Below are positions 1 through 5,731 of a DNA stretch of 6,087 nt, piece after piece; position 1 is the first letter of the stretch, and the number at the start of each line of letters is the position of its first letter. The stretch is from Opitutus sp. GAS368 (GTDB taxonomy: Bacteria > Verrucomicrobiota > Verrucomicrobiia > Opitutales > Opitutaceae). The position numbers and the translations under genes are program-made. Below the pieces are notes generated by a model. The model had not been told where the DNA came from, ran no database searches, and saw only the letters and a list, made by a program, of their open reading frames with translations. The DNA lies in NCBI GenBank assembly GCA_945861235.1, contig CAMATV010000209.1, forward strand, positions 1 to 6,087. The letters run 5' to 3'.

Positions 1-1089
1 ACTGGCCACCTCGGGGTCGGTGTAGACAACGCCGGGGACGAGATCCCAATTCACGTGGCCGGCCTTGCCGGCGATCCACTCGGCGACGGCGACACCGTCT
101 TCCTCGGCTTTGTGGGCGAGCATGGGGCCGGCGACGACATCGCCGATCGCCCAGACGCCTTGGGCGGTGGTCTGCAGGTGAGCGTCGACTTTGATGCGTT
201 TCTTGTCGTCGAGTTGCACGCCTGCGGCGGCGAGGTTGAGTGAGTCGGTGAACGGGCGGCGGCCGACGGCGACGAGGACTTTGTCGGCGGGGAAGGAGAG
301 TTTCTCGGCGCCGCGTTCGGCGGTGAGGATACCGGTTGCCCCGGCAGTGGAGCGTTGAAAACCGGTGACTTTGGCGCCGACTTCGATCTTCAAGCCCTGT
401 TTTTGGAGGATGCGCGTGAAGTTGCGGATGATGTCGTCGTCGTAGGTCGCGACAATTTTGGGGAGGAACTCGACAACGGTGACGTCGGCACCGAGGCGGG
501 ACCAGACGGAGCCGAGTTCGAGGCCGATGGCACCGCCGCCGACGACGACGAGTTTTTTCGGGACGCTGGTGAACTGGATGGCGTGGTCGGACGAGACGAT
601 CGTCTCGCCGTCGAATTTCATGAACGGGAGCTCGACGGGGGCGGAGCCGGTGGCGATGACGATGTTTTTGGCGGTGAGCTCAGTCGGCTCGCTGGCGCTC
701 GCCGCTACACGGATAGTGTTGGGGGATACGAAGGCGGCGGCACCGGTGATGACGGTGATCTTGCGGGCTTTCGCGAGTTGGGCGACGCCGCCGACGAGCT
801 TGGTGACGACGGTGTCTTTCTTTTTGAGGAGCGTGGCGAGGTCGAGTTCGACGGAGCCGAGTTTCACCCCGTGTTCAGCGGCGTGCTGTTGGGCGAAGAC
901 GTAGTGCTCCGAGGAGGCGAGGAGGGCTTTGCTCGGAATGCAACCGACGTTGAGACACGTGCCGCCGAGGGTGGCGCGTTTTTCGACGAGGGCGACCTTG
1001 AGGCCGAGCTGCGCGGCGCGGAAGGCGCAGACGTAGCCGCCGGGGCCGGCACCGATTACGATGAGGTCGAAGGAAGAGGAAGCAGACAT
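1..1089 (-). CDS. lpd: Dihydrolipoyl dehydrogenase (E3), partial, C-terminus outside window
   Basis: This flavoprotein reoxidises dihydrolipoyl groups on E2 with NAD+, via FAD and a redox-active disulfide. The first 363 residues are visible. They show the FAD-binding GAGPGG (13-18), the active-site CLNVGCIPSK (Cys45 and Cys50), IATGS (145-149), the NAD-binding GGGAIGLELG (184-193), GRRP (276-279), AIGD of the second FAD site (315-318), and YTDPEVAS at the window edge (356-363). About 100 residues of the dimerisation domain, including the catalytic His-Glu pair, lie off the left end. The chosen ATG (1089-1087) puts the FAD motif at the usual distance from the N-terminus. Only a weak purine stretch (AGAAAGA) precedes it. 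The gene is third in the operon after odhB, across a 106-bp gap holding a large inverted repeat, so it is probably the E3 dedicated to this complex. Residues 128-135 (VAASASEP) are encoded by a repeat element. The assignment is secure. Confidence 0.97.
   Translation of the reverse strand, partial: MSASSSFDLIVIGAGPGGYVCAFRAAQLGLKVALVEKRATLGGTCLNVGCIPSKALLASSEHYVFAQQHAAEHGVKLGSVELDLATLLKKKDTVVTKLVGGVAQLAKARKITVITGAAAFVSPNTIRVAASASEPTELTAKNIVIATGSAPVELPFMKFDGETIVSSDHAIQFTSVPKKLVVVGGGAIGLELGSVWSRLGADVTVVEFLPKIVATYDDDIIRNFTRILQKQGLKIEVGAKVTGFQRSTAGATGILTAERGAEKLSFPADKVLVAVGRRPFTDSLNLAAAGVQLDDKKRIKVDAHLQTTAQGVWAIGDVVAGPMLAHKAEEDGVAVAEWIAGKAGHVNWDLVPGVVYTDPEVAS
685..708 (-). repeat. In-frame REP-like repeat, copy 1 (in lpd)
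   Basis: On the minus strand this reads GTAG followed directly by the imperfect palindrome CGGCGAGCGCCAGCGAGCCG. The outer four base pairs (CGGC/GCCG) match, then there are two G/A mismatches, then GC/GC pairs. It encodes Lpd residues 128-135, VAASASEP. It falls just before the strand leading to IATGS, where other E3 proteins have a turn between two beta strands. Near-identical copies lie at 1910-1933, 1949-1972 and 2849-2872. The neighbouring A on the minus strand (base 684) is also shared by all four, making a 25-bp match. This copy best fits the consensus. Confidence 0.88.
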
Positions 1090-1103
1090 GTGAGAATCTT
1101 TCT

Positions 1104-1184
1104 TCGTTCTCGTCATCGTGCTCGTTCTCTCCGGCAGGGAGAGGGCCGTTCAAAAAAGAGAACGATCACGAGAACGAGGAACGA
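1104..1184. repeat. Large imperfect inverted repeat in the odhB-lpd gap
   Basis: Arms 1104-1130 and 1157-1184 pair at about 24 of 27 positions, with three mismatches and one bulged base (1179), around a 26-base loop (1131-1156). The arms are made of the hexamer GAACGA: 1160-1165, 1172-1177, 1179-1184 and, just beyond the arm, 1185-1190. TCGTTC appears at 1104-1109 and 1122-1127. In the operon mRNA it would form a long hairpin ending about 14 nt before the lpd start codon. It is not a classic terminator because no U-run follows the stem. It may affect mRNA stability or lpd translation, or be a dispersed intergenic repeat; the sequence alone does not decide. Confidence 0.8.
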
Positions 1185-1195
1185 GAACGATTGAG

Positions 1196-2398
1196 TTAGA
1201 CGCCGAGGACGAGGCGGGTGGGATCTTCGATCGCTTGTTTTACTTTTACGAGGAAGGTGACGGCTTGTTTGCCATCGACGAGACGGTGGTCGTAGCTGAG
1301 CGCCAGATACATCATCGGGCGGATGACGACTTGGCCGTTGACGGCCACGGGGCGATCGTTGATCGCGTGCATGCCGAGGATCGCGGCTTGCGGGGGATTG
1401 ATAATCGGCGTGGAGAGCAAGGAGCCGAAGGTGCCGCCGTTGGTGATCGTGAAGACGCCACCTTCGAGGTCCGCGAGGGTGATCTTGCTTTCGCGGGCGC
1501 GTTTGGCGGCGTCGGCGATCTTCGCTTCGACGGCGGCCATGCCGAGGGTGTCGCAGGCTTTGATGACGGGAACCATGAGGCCCTTGTCGGTGGAGACGGC
1601 GACGCCGATGTCGTAGTAGTGGTTTTCGACGATGGCATCGCCGTCGATCTGGGCGTTGACGCCGGGGACTTCCTTGAGCGCGTGGACGACGGCCTTCACG
1701 AAGAAGGACATGAAGCCGAGTTTCAGGCCGTGCTTTTTGACGAAGTCGTCCTGGTATTTGGCGCGGAGAGCCATGACGGCGGACATATCGACCTCGTTGA
1801 AGGTGGTGAGCATGGCGGCCTCGTGCTGGGCGGAGACGAGGCGCTGCGCGATTTTGGCGCGGAGCGGCGTCATCTTTTTGCGGGTTTGGCGGGTGCCGGG
1901 GGCGGATTTCGGCTCGCTGGCGCTCGCGGTTACGGGGGCGGGGGATTTCGGCTCGCTGGCGCTGGCCGCTACGGGGGCGGCGGCGGCGAGCATGTCGCCC
2001 TTGGTGACGCGGCCGGCTTTGCCGGTGCCGGCGACCGTGGACGGATCGATGTTGGTCTCGGCGGCGAGCCGGCGAACGGCGGGCGAGGCCTCCGTGGATT
2101 TTGCGGCAGTGGCGGCGGCGGACGCGCCAGCAGGGGGGCTGCCTACGGGTGAGGAACTAGCGGCGGAATCGATCGTGGCGACCACCTGGCCGATTTTAAC
2201 TTCGTCACCGGCGGCGGCTTTGAACGCGATTTTTCCGGCGGACTCCGCGGTGCCTTCGCTCGTGATTTTATCGGTCTCCAGTTCGAAGAGCGGCTGGTCT
2301 TTTTTGACGATATCGCCGTCTTTGACGTGCCATTTGGCGAGGATACCGGAGGCGATGGATTCGCCCATCGGCGGGATTTTGACTTCGAGGAGGGACAT
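1196..2398 (-). CDS. odhB: 2-oxoglutarate dehydrogenase E2, dihydrolipoyl succinyltransferase
   Basis: This is the core subunit of the complex; it carries the succinyl group on a lipoyl arm and transfers it to CoA. It has 400 residues, the normal length for single-lipoyl E2o proteins. In order: a lipoyl domain (1-77) with the lipoylated Lys44 in ETDK; an Ala/Pro/Ser linker (78-102); the peripheral subunit-binding domain (about 103-139: SPAVRRLAAE...GTGKAGRVTKGDML) that docks E1/E3; a second linker (140-172); and the catalytic acyltransferase domain (173-400) ending in the active-site motif SYDHRLVDG, with His371 and Asp375. The second linker contains the tandem peptide PVAASASEPKS/PVTASASEPKS, made by two copies of the repeat element. 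The start ATG at 2398 gives the canonical lipoyl-domain N-terminus. It lacks a Shine-Dalgarno sequence; the context is CACCATGTCC, as at sucA. The gene is 93 bp downstream of sucA and is surely co-transcribed. Confidence 0.97.
   Translation of the reverse strand: MSLLEVKIPPMGESIASGILAKWHVKDGDIVKKDQPLFELETDKITSEGTAESAGKIAFKAAAGDEVKIGQVVATIDSAASSSPVGSPPAGASAAATAAKSTEASPAVRRLAAETNIDPSTVAGTGKAGRVTKGDMLAAAAPVAASASEPKSPAPVTASASEPKSAPGTRQTRKKMTPLRAKIAQRLVSAQHEAAMLTTFNEVDMSAVMALRAKYQDDFVKKHGLKLGFMSFFVKAVVHALKEVPGVNAQIDGDAIVENHYYDIGVAVSTDKGLMVPVIKACDTLGMAAVEAKIADAAKRARESKITLADLEGGVFTITNGGTFGSLLSTPIINPPQAAILGMHAINDRPVAVNGQVVIRPMMYLALSYDHRLVDGKQAVTFLVKVKQAIEDPTRLVLGV
1910..1933 (-). repeat. In-frame REP-like repeat, copy 2 (in odhB)
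   Basis: This is the downstream copy in the odhB linker, encoding residues 156-163, VTASASEP. Two bases differ from the lpd copy; the minus strand begins GTAACCGCG instead of GTAGCGGCG, so the leading GTAG is lost. It is probably the more decayed half of the 39-bp duplication. Confidence 0.85.
1949..1972 (-). repeat. In-frame REP-like repeat, copy 3 (in odhB)
   Basis: This is the upstream copy in the odhB linker, encoding residues 143-150, VAASASEP. One base differs from the lpd copy (GCGGCC for GCGGCG on the minus strand), a silent change in the alanine codon. The leading GTAG is intact. Confidence 0.87.
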
Positions 2399-2428
2399 GG
2401 TGGAAGAGGAGTTTTTGAAGTGCTAATC

Positions 2429-2444
2429 TGCGCTCATTGGCGCA
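2429..2444. other. Small hairpin in sucA-odhB gap
   Basis: TGCGC (2429-2433) pairs with GCGCA (2440-2444) around a 6-base loop, 30 bases upstream of the odhB start codon. Stems of 5 bp arise by chance, so any role in odhB translation is speculative. No U-run follows, so it is not a terminator. Confidence 0.3.
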
Positions 2445-2452
2445 AATAATCT

Positions 2453-2472
2453 GGAGTGGGAGGGAGGGAGGA
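2453..2472 (+). other. G-tract with G-quadruplex potential in sucA-odhB gap
   Basis: The plus strand carries three GGG runs separated by single A residues (2458-2460, 2462-2464, 2466-2468), flanked by GG at 2453-2454 and 2470-2471. A two-layer quadruplex is possible on the template strand of the operon, immediately beside the palindrome at 2475-2490. In the mRNA this is a C/U-rich stretch. Folding is inferred from the pattern only. Confidence 0.4.
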
Positions 2473-2495
2473 ATCGCCTGCAAGCAGGCGCCTAC
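2471..2495 (-). repeat. Intergenic REP-like palindrome overlapping the sucA stop codon
   Basis: On the minus strand this reads GTAG, one G, then the perfect palindrome CGCCTGCTTGCAGGCG (2475-2490), then ATTC. A GTAG tetranucleotide next to a short palindrome is the layout of REP sequences handled by RAYT (Y1-type) transposases; the pattern resembles Pseudomonas-type REPs. Its GTAG supplies the sucA stop codon (TAG, 2494-2492) and the last valine codon (GTG). It lies between sucA and odhB and could stabilise the upstream mRNA or cause partial attenuation. Copy number in the genome cannot be judged here. Confidence 0.65.
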
Positions 2496-5302
2496 ACGGA
2501 GAAGGCGTCTTGGAGCATCGCGGCGTGTTCGAAGCGGTGGAGCGCGAGGGCGCCGACGGCGGGAGAGGCGGCGGCGTCGCGGCCGGCGTAGAGCGGGAGC
2601 CCGCCAAAGATTTCCGCGAGCAGGGGAGCGATGTAGCTCCACGCGCCCATGTTCTGCGACTCTTCCTGACACCAGATGAGGCGGGCACCGCGGTAGTGAT
2701 CGGCAAGTTTAGTGATGGCGTTTTTGTGCAACGGATAGAGCTGCTCAATACGCACGATGGCCGTATCCGTAATCTTGTGTTTGGCGCGGTAGTCGCAGAG
2801 ATCGTAGTAAACTTTTCCAGAGCAGAAGATCAGGCGCTGGGCCTTGGTCGGCTCGCTGGCGCTCGCCGCTATGCCAAACTGAGCGTCGTCGATGACCTCT
2901 TGGAATCCGCCGGCGGTAAACTCGGTGAGTTTCGAGACGGCGGCGGGGTGGCGGAGGAGTGACTTGGGCGACATGACGATGAGCGGCTTCTGCACGTCGC
3001 GCAGCACTTGGCGGCGGAGTGCATGGAAGAAGTTGGCGGGCGTCGTGATGTTGGCGACCTGGATATTGTCCTCGGCACAGAGCTGGAGGAAACGTTCCAA
3101 GCGGGCCGAGGAGTGCTCGGGCCCCTGGCCTTCGTAGCCGTGCGGGAGGAGGAGCACGAGGCCGCTGGTGCGGTGCCACTTCGATTCGCCGGCGGCGAGG
3201 AATTGATCGATGACGACTTGGGCGCCGTTGGCAAAATCACCGAACTGAGCTTCCCAGATGCAGAGCATATCGGGGTAATCGAGCGAGTAGCCGTAGTCGA
3301 AACCCAGCACGGCGGCTTCGGAGAGGAGCGAGTTGTAAACGCAGAAACGGGCCTGCTGGGGATCGAGGTTCTGGAGGGGCGCGTAGGTGGCGTTGGTCTC
3401 CATGTCGTGGATGACAGCGTGGCGGTGGCTGAAGGTGCCGCGTTCGCAGTCCTGGCCGCTGAGCCGGATGGGTTTGTTTTCGAGTACGAGGGTGCCAAAG
3501 GCGAGGGCCTCACCGAAGCCCCAGTCGATGGGGCCGCCGTCTTGGTGGGCGGTGACGCGGGCGTCGAGGAAGCGTTTGATTTTGGGGTTGGGTTTGAAGC
3601 CGGGGGGGAGCGTAGCGAGGCCGCGGACGACTCGGTGGATCAGCTCGGCGGATACGCCGGTGGCGACTTTTTTGAAATGGAAGTCGGGCTGGAAGACGGC
3701 GGTGGAACCGGCGAATTTTTTGGTTTCGGCGGCGGCGGCGCGTTTGGCGGATTTCGCGGTCTCGGAGGCTTTGGCCTTTTCGAGATTCTTTTCGAGGGCG
3801 TCGCTGTATTCAGCTTTGATCGCGTCGGCTTTGGCCTCGGTGATCGTGCCCTCGGCGACCAGCTTGCGGGTCAGGACGGTGGAGACCTGCGGGTGGGTGG
3901 CGATTTTCCGGTAGAGGAGCGGCTGGGTGAAGGCGGGCTCGTCGGTCTCGTTGTGGCCGTGTTTGCGATAGCAATACATGTCGATCACGACGTCGCGGGC
4001 CCACTTGGCGCGGAACGCGAGGGCGAGTTGCGCGACCATGCAGACGGCCTCGGGGTCGTCACCGTTGACGTGAAAAATCGGGGCCTCGATCATCTTCGCG
4101 ACGTCGGTGCAGTAGCGCGTGGAGCGGGAGTCGCGGGGCTCGGTGGTGAAGCCGATCTGGTTGTTGATGACGAAGTGGAGGGTGCCGCCGGTCTGGTAGC
4201 CGGGGAGCTGGGAGAACTGGAGCGTCTCGGCGACGACGCCCTGACCGGCGAACGCCGCGTCGCCGTGGATGAGGAGCGGGAGGACGCGATTGCGGTCTTC
4301 CATGGCGCCGCGGATGCGTTGGCGGGCGCGGGCTTTGCCCTCGACCACGGGATTGACGATTTCGAGGTGGGAAGGGTTGGCGGCGAGGCGGACCTCGACC
4401 GGTTTGCCGGCGGCGGTATCGAGGATGGCCTCGTAGCCGAGATGGTATTTAACATCGCCGTCGCCCCCGACAGTTTCGGGCAGGTAGTTTTCGGAAAACT
4501 GTTCGAAGAGGACGTCGAAATTTTTCCGCATGACGCTCGTCAGGATATTGAGGCGACCGCGATGGGCCATGCCCATGACGACTTCTTCGACGCCGACGTG
4601 CGGGCAGTGCTCGATGATGGAATCGACGGCGGCCACCATGGTTTCTCCGCCTTCGAGGGAGAAGCGTTTCTGGCCGACGTATTTGGTGTGGAGAAAACGT
4701 TCGAAGAGCTCGGCCTTGTGGACGCGGCGGAGGATGCGGATTTTTTCGGCCTTCGAGAAATCGGGTAGGTTCCGCGTGGACTCAATTTTCTCTTGGAGCC
4801 AGTGGCGAACGTCGACGTCGGTGATGTGGGTGTACTCGACGCCGATGTGGCCGCAATAGGTGGTGCGGAGAGCAAGGAGGATGTCGCGGAGCTTCATCTG
4901 GCCGCCGCCGAGGTAGGTGCCGATATCGAACGACGTATCAAGGTCGTCGTCGGAGAGTGTGAACTGGGCGAGGGAGAGCTTGGGGTGCGGGGCAGGCGGG
5001 TTGGCGAGCGGATCGAGATGAGCCTCGAAGTGGCCGATGGCGCGGTAGGTATTGATGAGATGGTGGACGCGCGACTGCTTGAGACTGTCGATAATGGGGG
5101 CGGTGGCCGCGGCGGGAGTGTCGCTGGAAGCGAGGGCGGCGGCGGGGGAGGCCCCGTTGCTGCCGAGGGTGAAGCCCTGGAAGAAGGCGCGCCACGTCGG
5201 ATCGACGGAGTCGGCGTTTTGGAGCCACGATTCATAGGCCGCCTCGATGACGGCAGCATTGGCGTGAGTGGGAAGGGAGGATGTGGAGGCGACGCGGGAC
5301 AT
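2492..5302 (-). CDS. sucA: 2-oxoglutarate dehydrogenase E1 (ThDP-dependent decarboxylase)
   Basis: E1 decarboxylates 2-oxoglutarate on thiamine diphosphate and succinylates the lipoyl group of E2. It has 936 residues, matching the family (about 930). The N-terminal E1o motif YESWLQNADSVDPTWRAFF (23-41) is followed by an Ala-rich linker. The ThDP fold shows GMAHRGRLNIL (244-254, His247), GDGDVKYHLGYEA (280-292, His287), NPSHLEIVNPVVEGKARARQ (309-328), HGDAAFAGQG (346-355, Mg/ThDP Asp348), NNQIGFTT (380-387) and KHGHNETDEPAFTQP (447-461). The C-terminal transketolase-like half has LSGQDCERGTFSHRHAVIHD (614-633), CSGKVYYDL (827-835), RIEQLYPLH (851-859) and GRDAAASPAVG (907-917). The start at 5302 is chosen over an in-frame ATG 35 codons upstream (5407), because homology begins shortly after it and the upstream stretch is not E1-like. 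There is no Shine-Dalgarno sequence. Residues 811-818 come from the repeat element, and Ala/Lys-rich residues 508-531 look like an extra linker. Confidence 0.97.
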   Translation of the reverse strand: MSRVASTSSLPTHANAAVIEAAYESWLQNADSVDPTWRAFFQGFTLGSNGASPAAALASSDTPAAATAPIIDSLKQSRVHHLINTYRAIGHFEAHLDPLANPPAPHPKLSLAQFTLSDDDLDTSFDIGTYLGGGQMKLRDILLALRTTYCGHIGVEYTHITDVDVRHWLQEKIESTRNLPDFSKAEKIRILRRVHKAELFERFLHTKYVGQKRFSLEGGETMVAAVDSIIEHCPHVGVEEVVMGMAHRGRLNILTSVMRKNFDVLFEQFSENYLPETVGGDGDVKYHLGYEAILDTAAGKPVEVRLAANPSHLEIVNPVVEGKARARQRIRGAMEDRNRVLPLLIHGDAAFAGQGVVAETLQFSQLPGYQTGGTLHFVINNQIGFTTEPRDSRSTRYCTDVAKMIEAPIFHVNGDDPEAVCMVAQLALAFRAKWARDVVIDMYCYRKHGHNETDEPAFTQPLLYRKIATHPQVSTVLTRKLVAEGTITEAKADAIKAEYSDALEKNLEKAKASETAKSAKRAAAAETKKFAGSTAVFQPDFHFKKVATGVSAELIHRVVRGLATLPPGFKPNPKIKRFLDARVTAHQDGGPIDWGFGEALAFGTLVLENKPIRLSGQDCERGTFSHRHAVIHDMETNATYAPLQNLDPQQARFCVYNSLLSEAAVLGFDYGYSLDYPDMLCIWEAQFGDFANGAQVVIDQFLAAGESKWHRTSGLVLLLPHGYEGQGPEHSSARLERFLQLCAEDNIQVANITTPANFFHALRRQVLRDVQKPLIVMSPKSLLRHPAAVSKLTEFTAGGFQEVIDDAQFGIAASASEPTKAQRLIFCSGKVYYDLCDYRAKHKITDTAIVRIEQLYPLHKNAITKLADHYRGARLIWCQEESQNMGAWSYIAPLLAEIFGGLPLYAGRDAAASPAVGALALHRFEHAAMLQDAFSV
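2849..2872 (-). repeat. In-frame REP-like repeat, copy 4 (in sucA)
   Basis: This matches the lpd copy at 23 of 24 bases; the first base on the minus strand is A, giving ATAG instead of GTAG. It encodes SucA residues 811-818, IAASASEP, in a loop just before the strand RLIFCSGK. From memory of the E. coli protein, this loop is about six residues longer here. Orientation and reading frame are the same as in the lpd and odhB copies. Confidence 0.87.
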
Positions 5303-5455
5303 GGTGAGGGCCGCGGATGAGCGCGGCGTTGAGAGAAAAGGAATAATCAACGAAACAGGGCGCGGCGCAGAATTCAAGTGCGGGCCGGATCGGGAGAGAG
5401 ATTGCAATGGCGCTTAACGTCGGTAACAGCGGGATTAGTTTTTACACTCACACTC
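5303..5455. promoter_or_regulatory. Divergent intergenic region with promoters for sucA and the 90-aa gene
   Basis: This is the only non-coding stretch between the minus-strand operon and the plus-strand pair, so transcription starts for both must lie here or inside a neighbouring gene. No strong sigma-70 site is evident. On the minus strand GATTAT (5348-5343) could be a -10 box for sucA but has no good -35 partner. On the plus strand only weak matches occur. ACACTCACACTC sits directly before the plus-strand ATG, with no Shine-Dalgarno sequence. Confidence 0.45.
5310..5327 (-). promoter_or_regulatory. GC hairpin just upstream of the sucA start
   Basis: GCCGCG pairs perfectly with CGCGGC (5310-5315 with 5322-5327) around a 6-base loop. 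In the sucA mRNA it ends 7 nt before the AUG, within the region a starting 30S subunit covers. It could limit sucA translation or respond to a factor. It is short, and GC palindromes are common in such DNA, so function is unproven. Confidence 0.4.
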
Positions 5456-5728
5456 ATGGAAACCCAAATCAAAGAATCCCTCCTCGCTCTCTTGGCTGGC
5501 ATTAAGGCTGCCGACGGGCGGGTGATTGCCGAGGAAATGGTCAAACTGGACGGATATTTGGAGCGCGGAGAGGCTTCGGGGGAATTGCACCCGCAACTCG
5601 GACATTTTTTGCGAAATCGCAGTTACGCGAAGGCGGTGATGTTCTTGGGCGGAGAGACGGACATTCCGGTCGGAGCGTGCGGTGGACGGGCGGGGAAGCC
5701 GGCCGGAGCGGCGGAAGGGAGGGCCTGA
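5456..5728 (+). CDS. Conserved-looking hypothetical protein, 90 aa
   Basis: I do not recognise a named family. The N-terminal two-thirds looks folded and helical: an amphipathic helix at about 3-19 (IKESLLALLAGIKAA), a second at about 24-37 (IAEEMVKLDGYLER), and a distinctive LHPQLGHFLRNRSYAKAVMFL segment (44-64) mixing hydrophobic and basic residues. Residues 65-90 are Gly/Ala-rich and look disordered. There is no signal peptide or membrane segment, so it is presumably cytosolic. The ATG at 5456 is preferred to an in-frame GTG at 5378, whose added residues are not like the rest and would fill the promoter region. The stop is 3 bases before the SUI1-family gene, so the two are probably translated together, which hints at a translation-related role without proving it. 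Codon use is G-ending as in the next gene, supporting real coding. Confidence 0.75.
   Translation: METQIKESLLALLAGIKAADGRVIAEEMVKLDGYLERGEASGELHPQLGHFLRNRSYAKAVMFLGGETDIPVGACGGRAGKPAGAAEGRA
5717..5723 (+). promoter_or_regulatory. Strong Shine-Dalgarno for the SUI1-family gene
   Basis: GGGAGGG ends 8 bases before the ATG at 5732 and lies within the last codons of the 90-aa gene. It is the only clear ribosome binding site among the five genes here. It fixes the start of the downstream gene and suggests translational coupling. Confidence 0.75.
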
Positions 5729-5731
5729 CGC

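Larger units (their letters stand above)
1904..1981 (-). repeat. 39-bp tandem duplication in odhB linker
   Basis: Units 1904-1942 and 1943-1981 differ at only three positions within the repeat core plus the terminal base. Each unit contains one copy of the REP-like element with its flanks, and encodes 13 residues (PVAASASEPKSPA and PVTASASEPKSAP). The shared flanking sequence shows that the second copy arose by tandem duplication of an already inserted element rather than by a second insertion. It lengthens the flexible tether between the subunit-binding and catalytic domains, a position that tolerates length change. Confidence 0.88.

Noticed and set aside
685..708. Common ancestry or a shared functional motif explaining the ASASEP peptides
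   Set aside because: Lpd, OdhB and SucA have different folds at these positions, and identity extends to the nucleotide level including synonymous sites, so a DNA repeat explains it better.
1104..1184. Rho-independent terminator between odhB and lpd
   Set aside because: The stem is long and imperfect with a 26-base loop, and no U-run follows it on the minus strand. The A/T-run at 1152-1157 lies in the loop.
355..2152. Plus-strand open frames of 279 and 344 codons opposite lpd and odhB
   Set aside because: These are shadows of certain genes with the same mirror composition. They read across the odhB-lpd gap without any ribosome site or recognisable domain.
685..2872. CRISPR array or tandem satellite from the repeated 24-mer
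   Set aside because: The copies lie in three coding genes with no regular spacers. Only the two odhB copies are tandem, with a 39-bp period.
3008..4768. 586-codon open frame on the plus strand opposite sucA
   Set aside because: It lies wholly antisense to a certain sucA. Its Gly/Val/Asp/Glu-rich composition is what the reverse of C-ending codons gives in high-GC DNA; no motifs or start signals.
5303..5407. Longer SucA with a 35-residue extension starting at 5407
   Set aside because: The extension (Ser/Pro/Arg-rich) is unlike E1o N-termini and would consume most of the promoter region. The 5302 start gives the family-typical length and context shared with odhB.
5378..5455. GTG start at 5378 for the 90-aa protein
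   Set aside because: The added 26 residues look like translated leader, and the ATG at 5456 begins a plausible helix. Neither start has a Shine-Dalgarno, so this stays slightly open.
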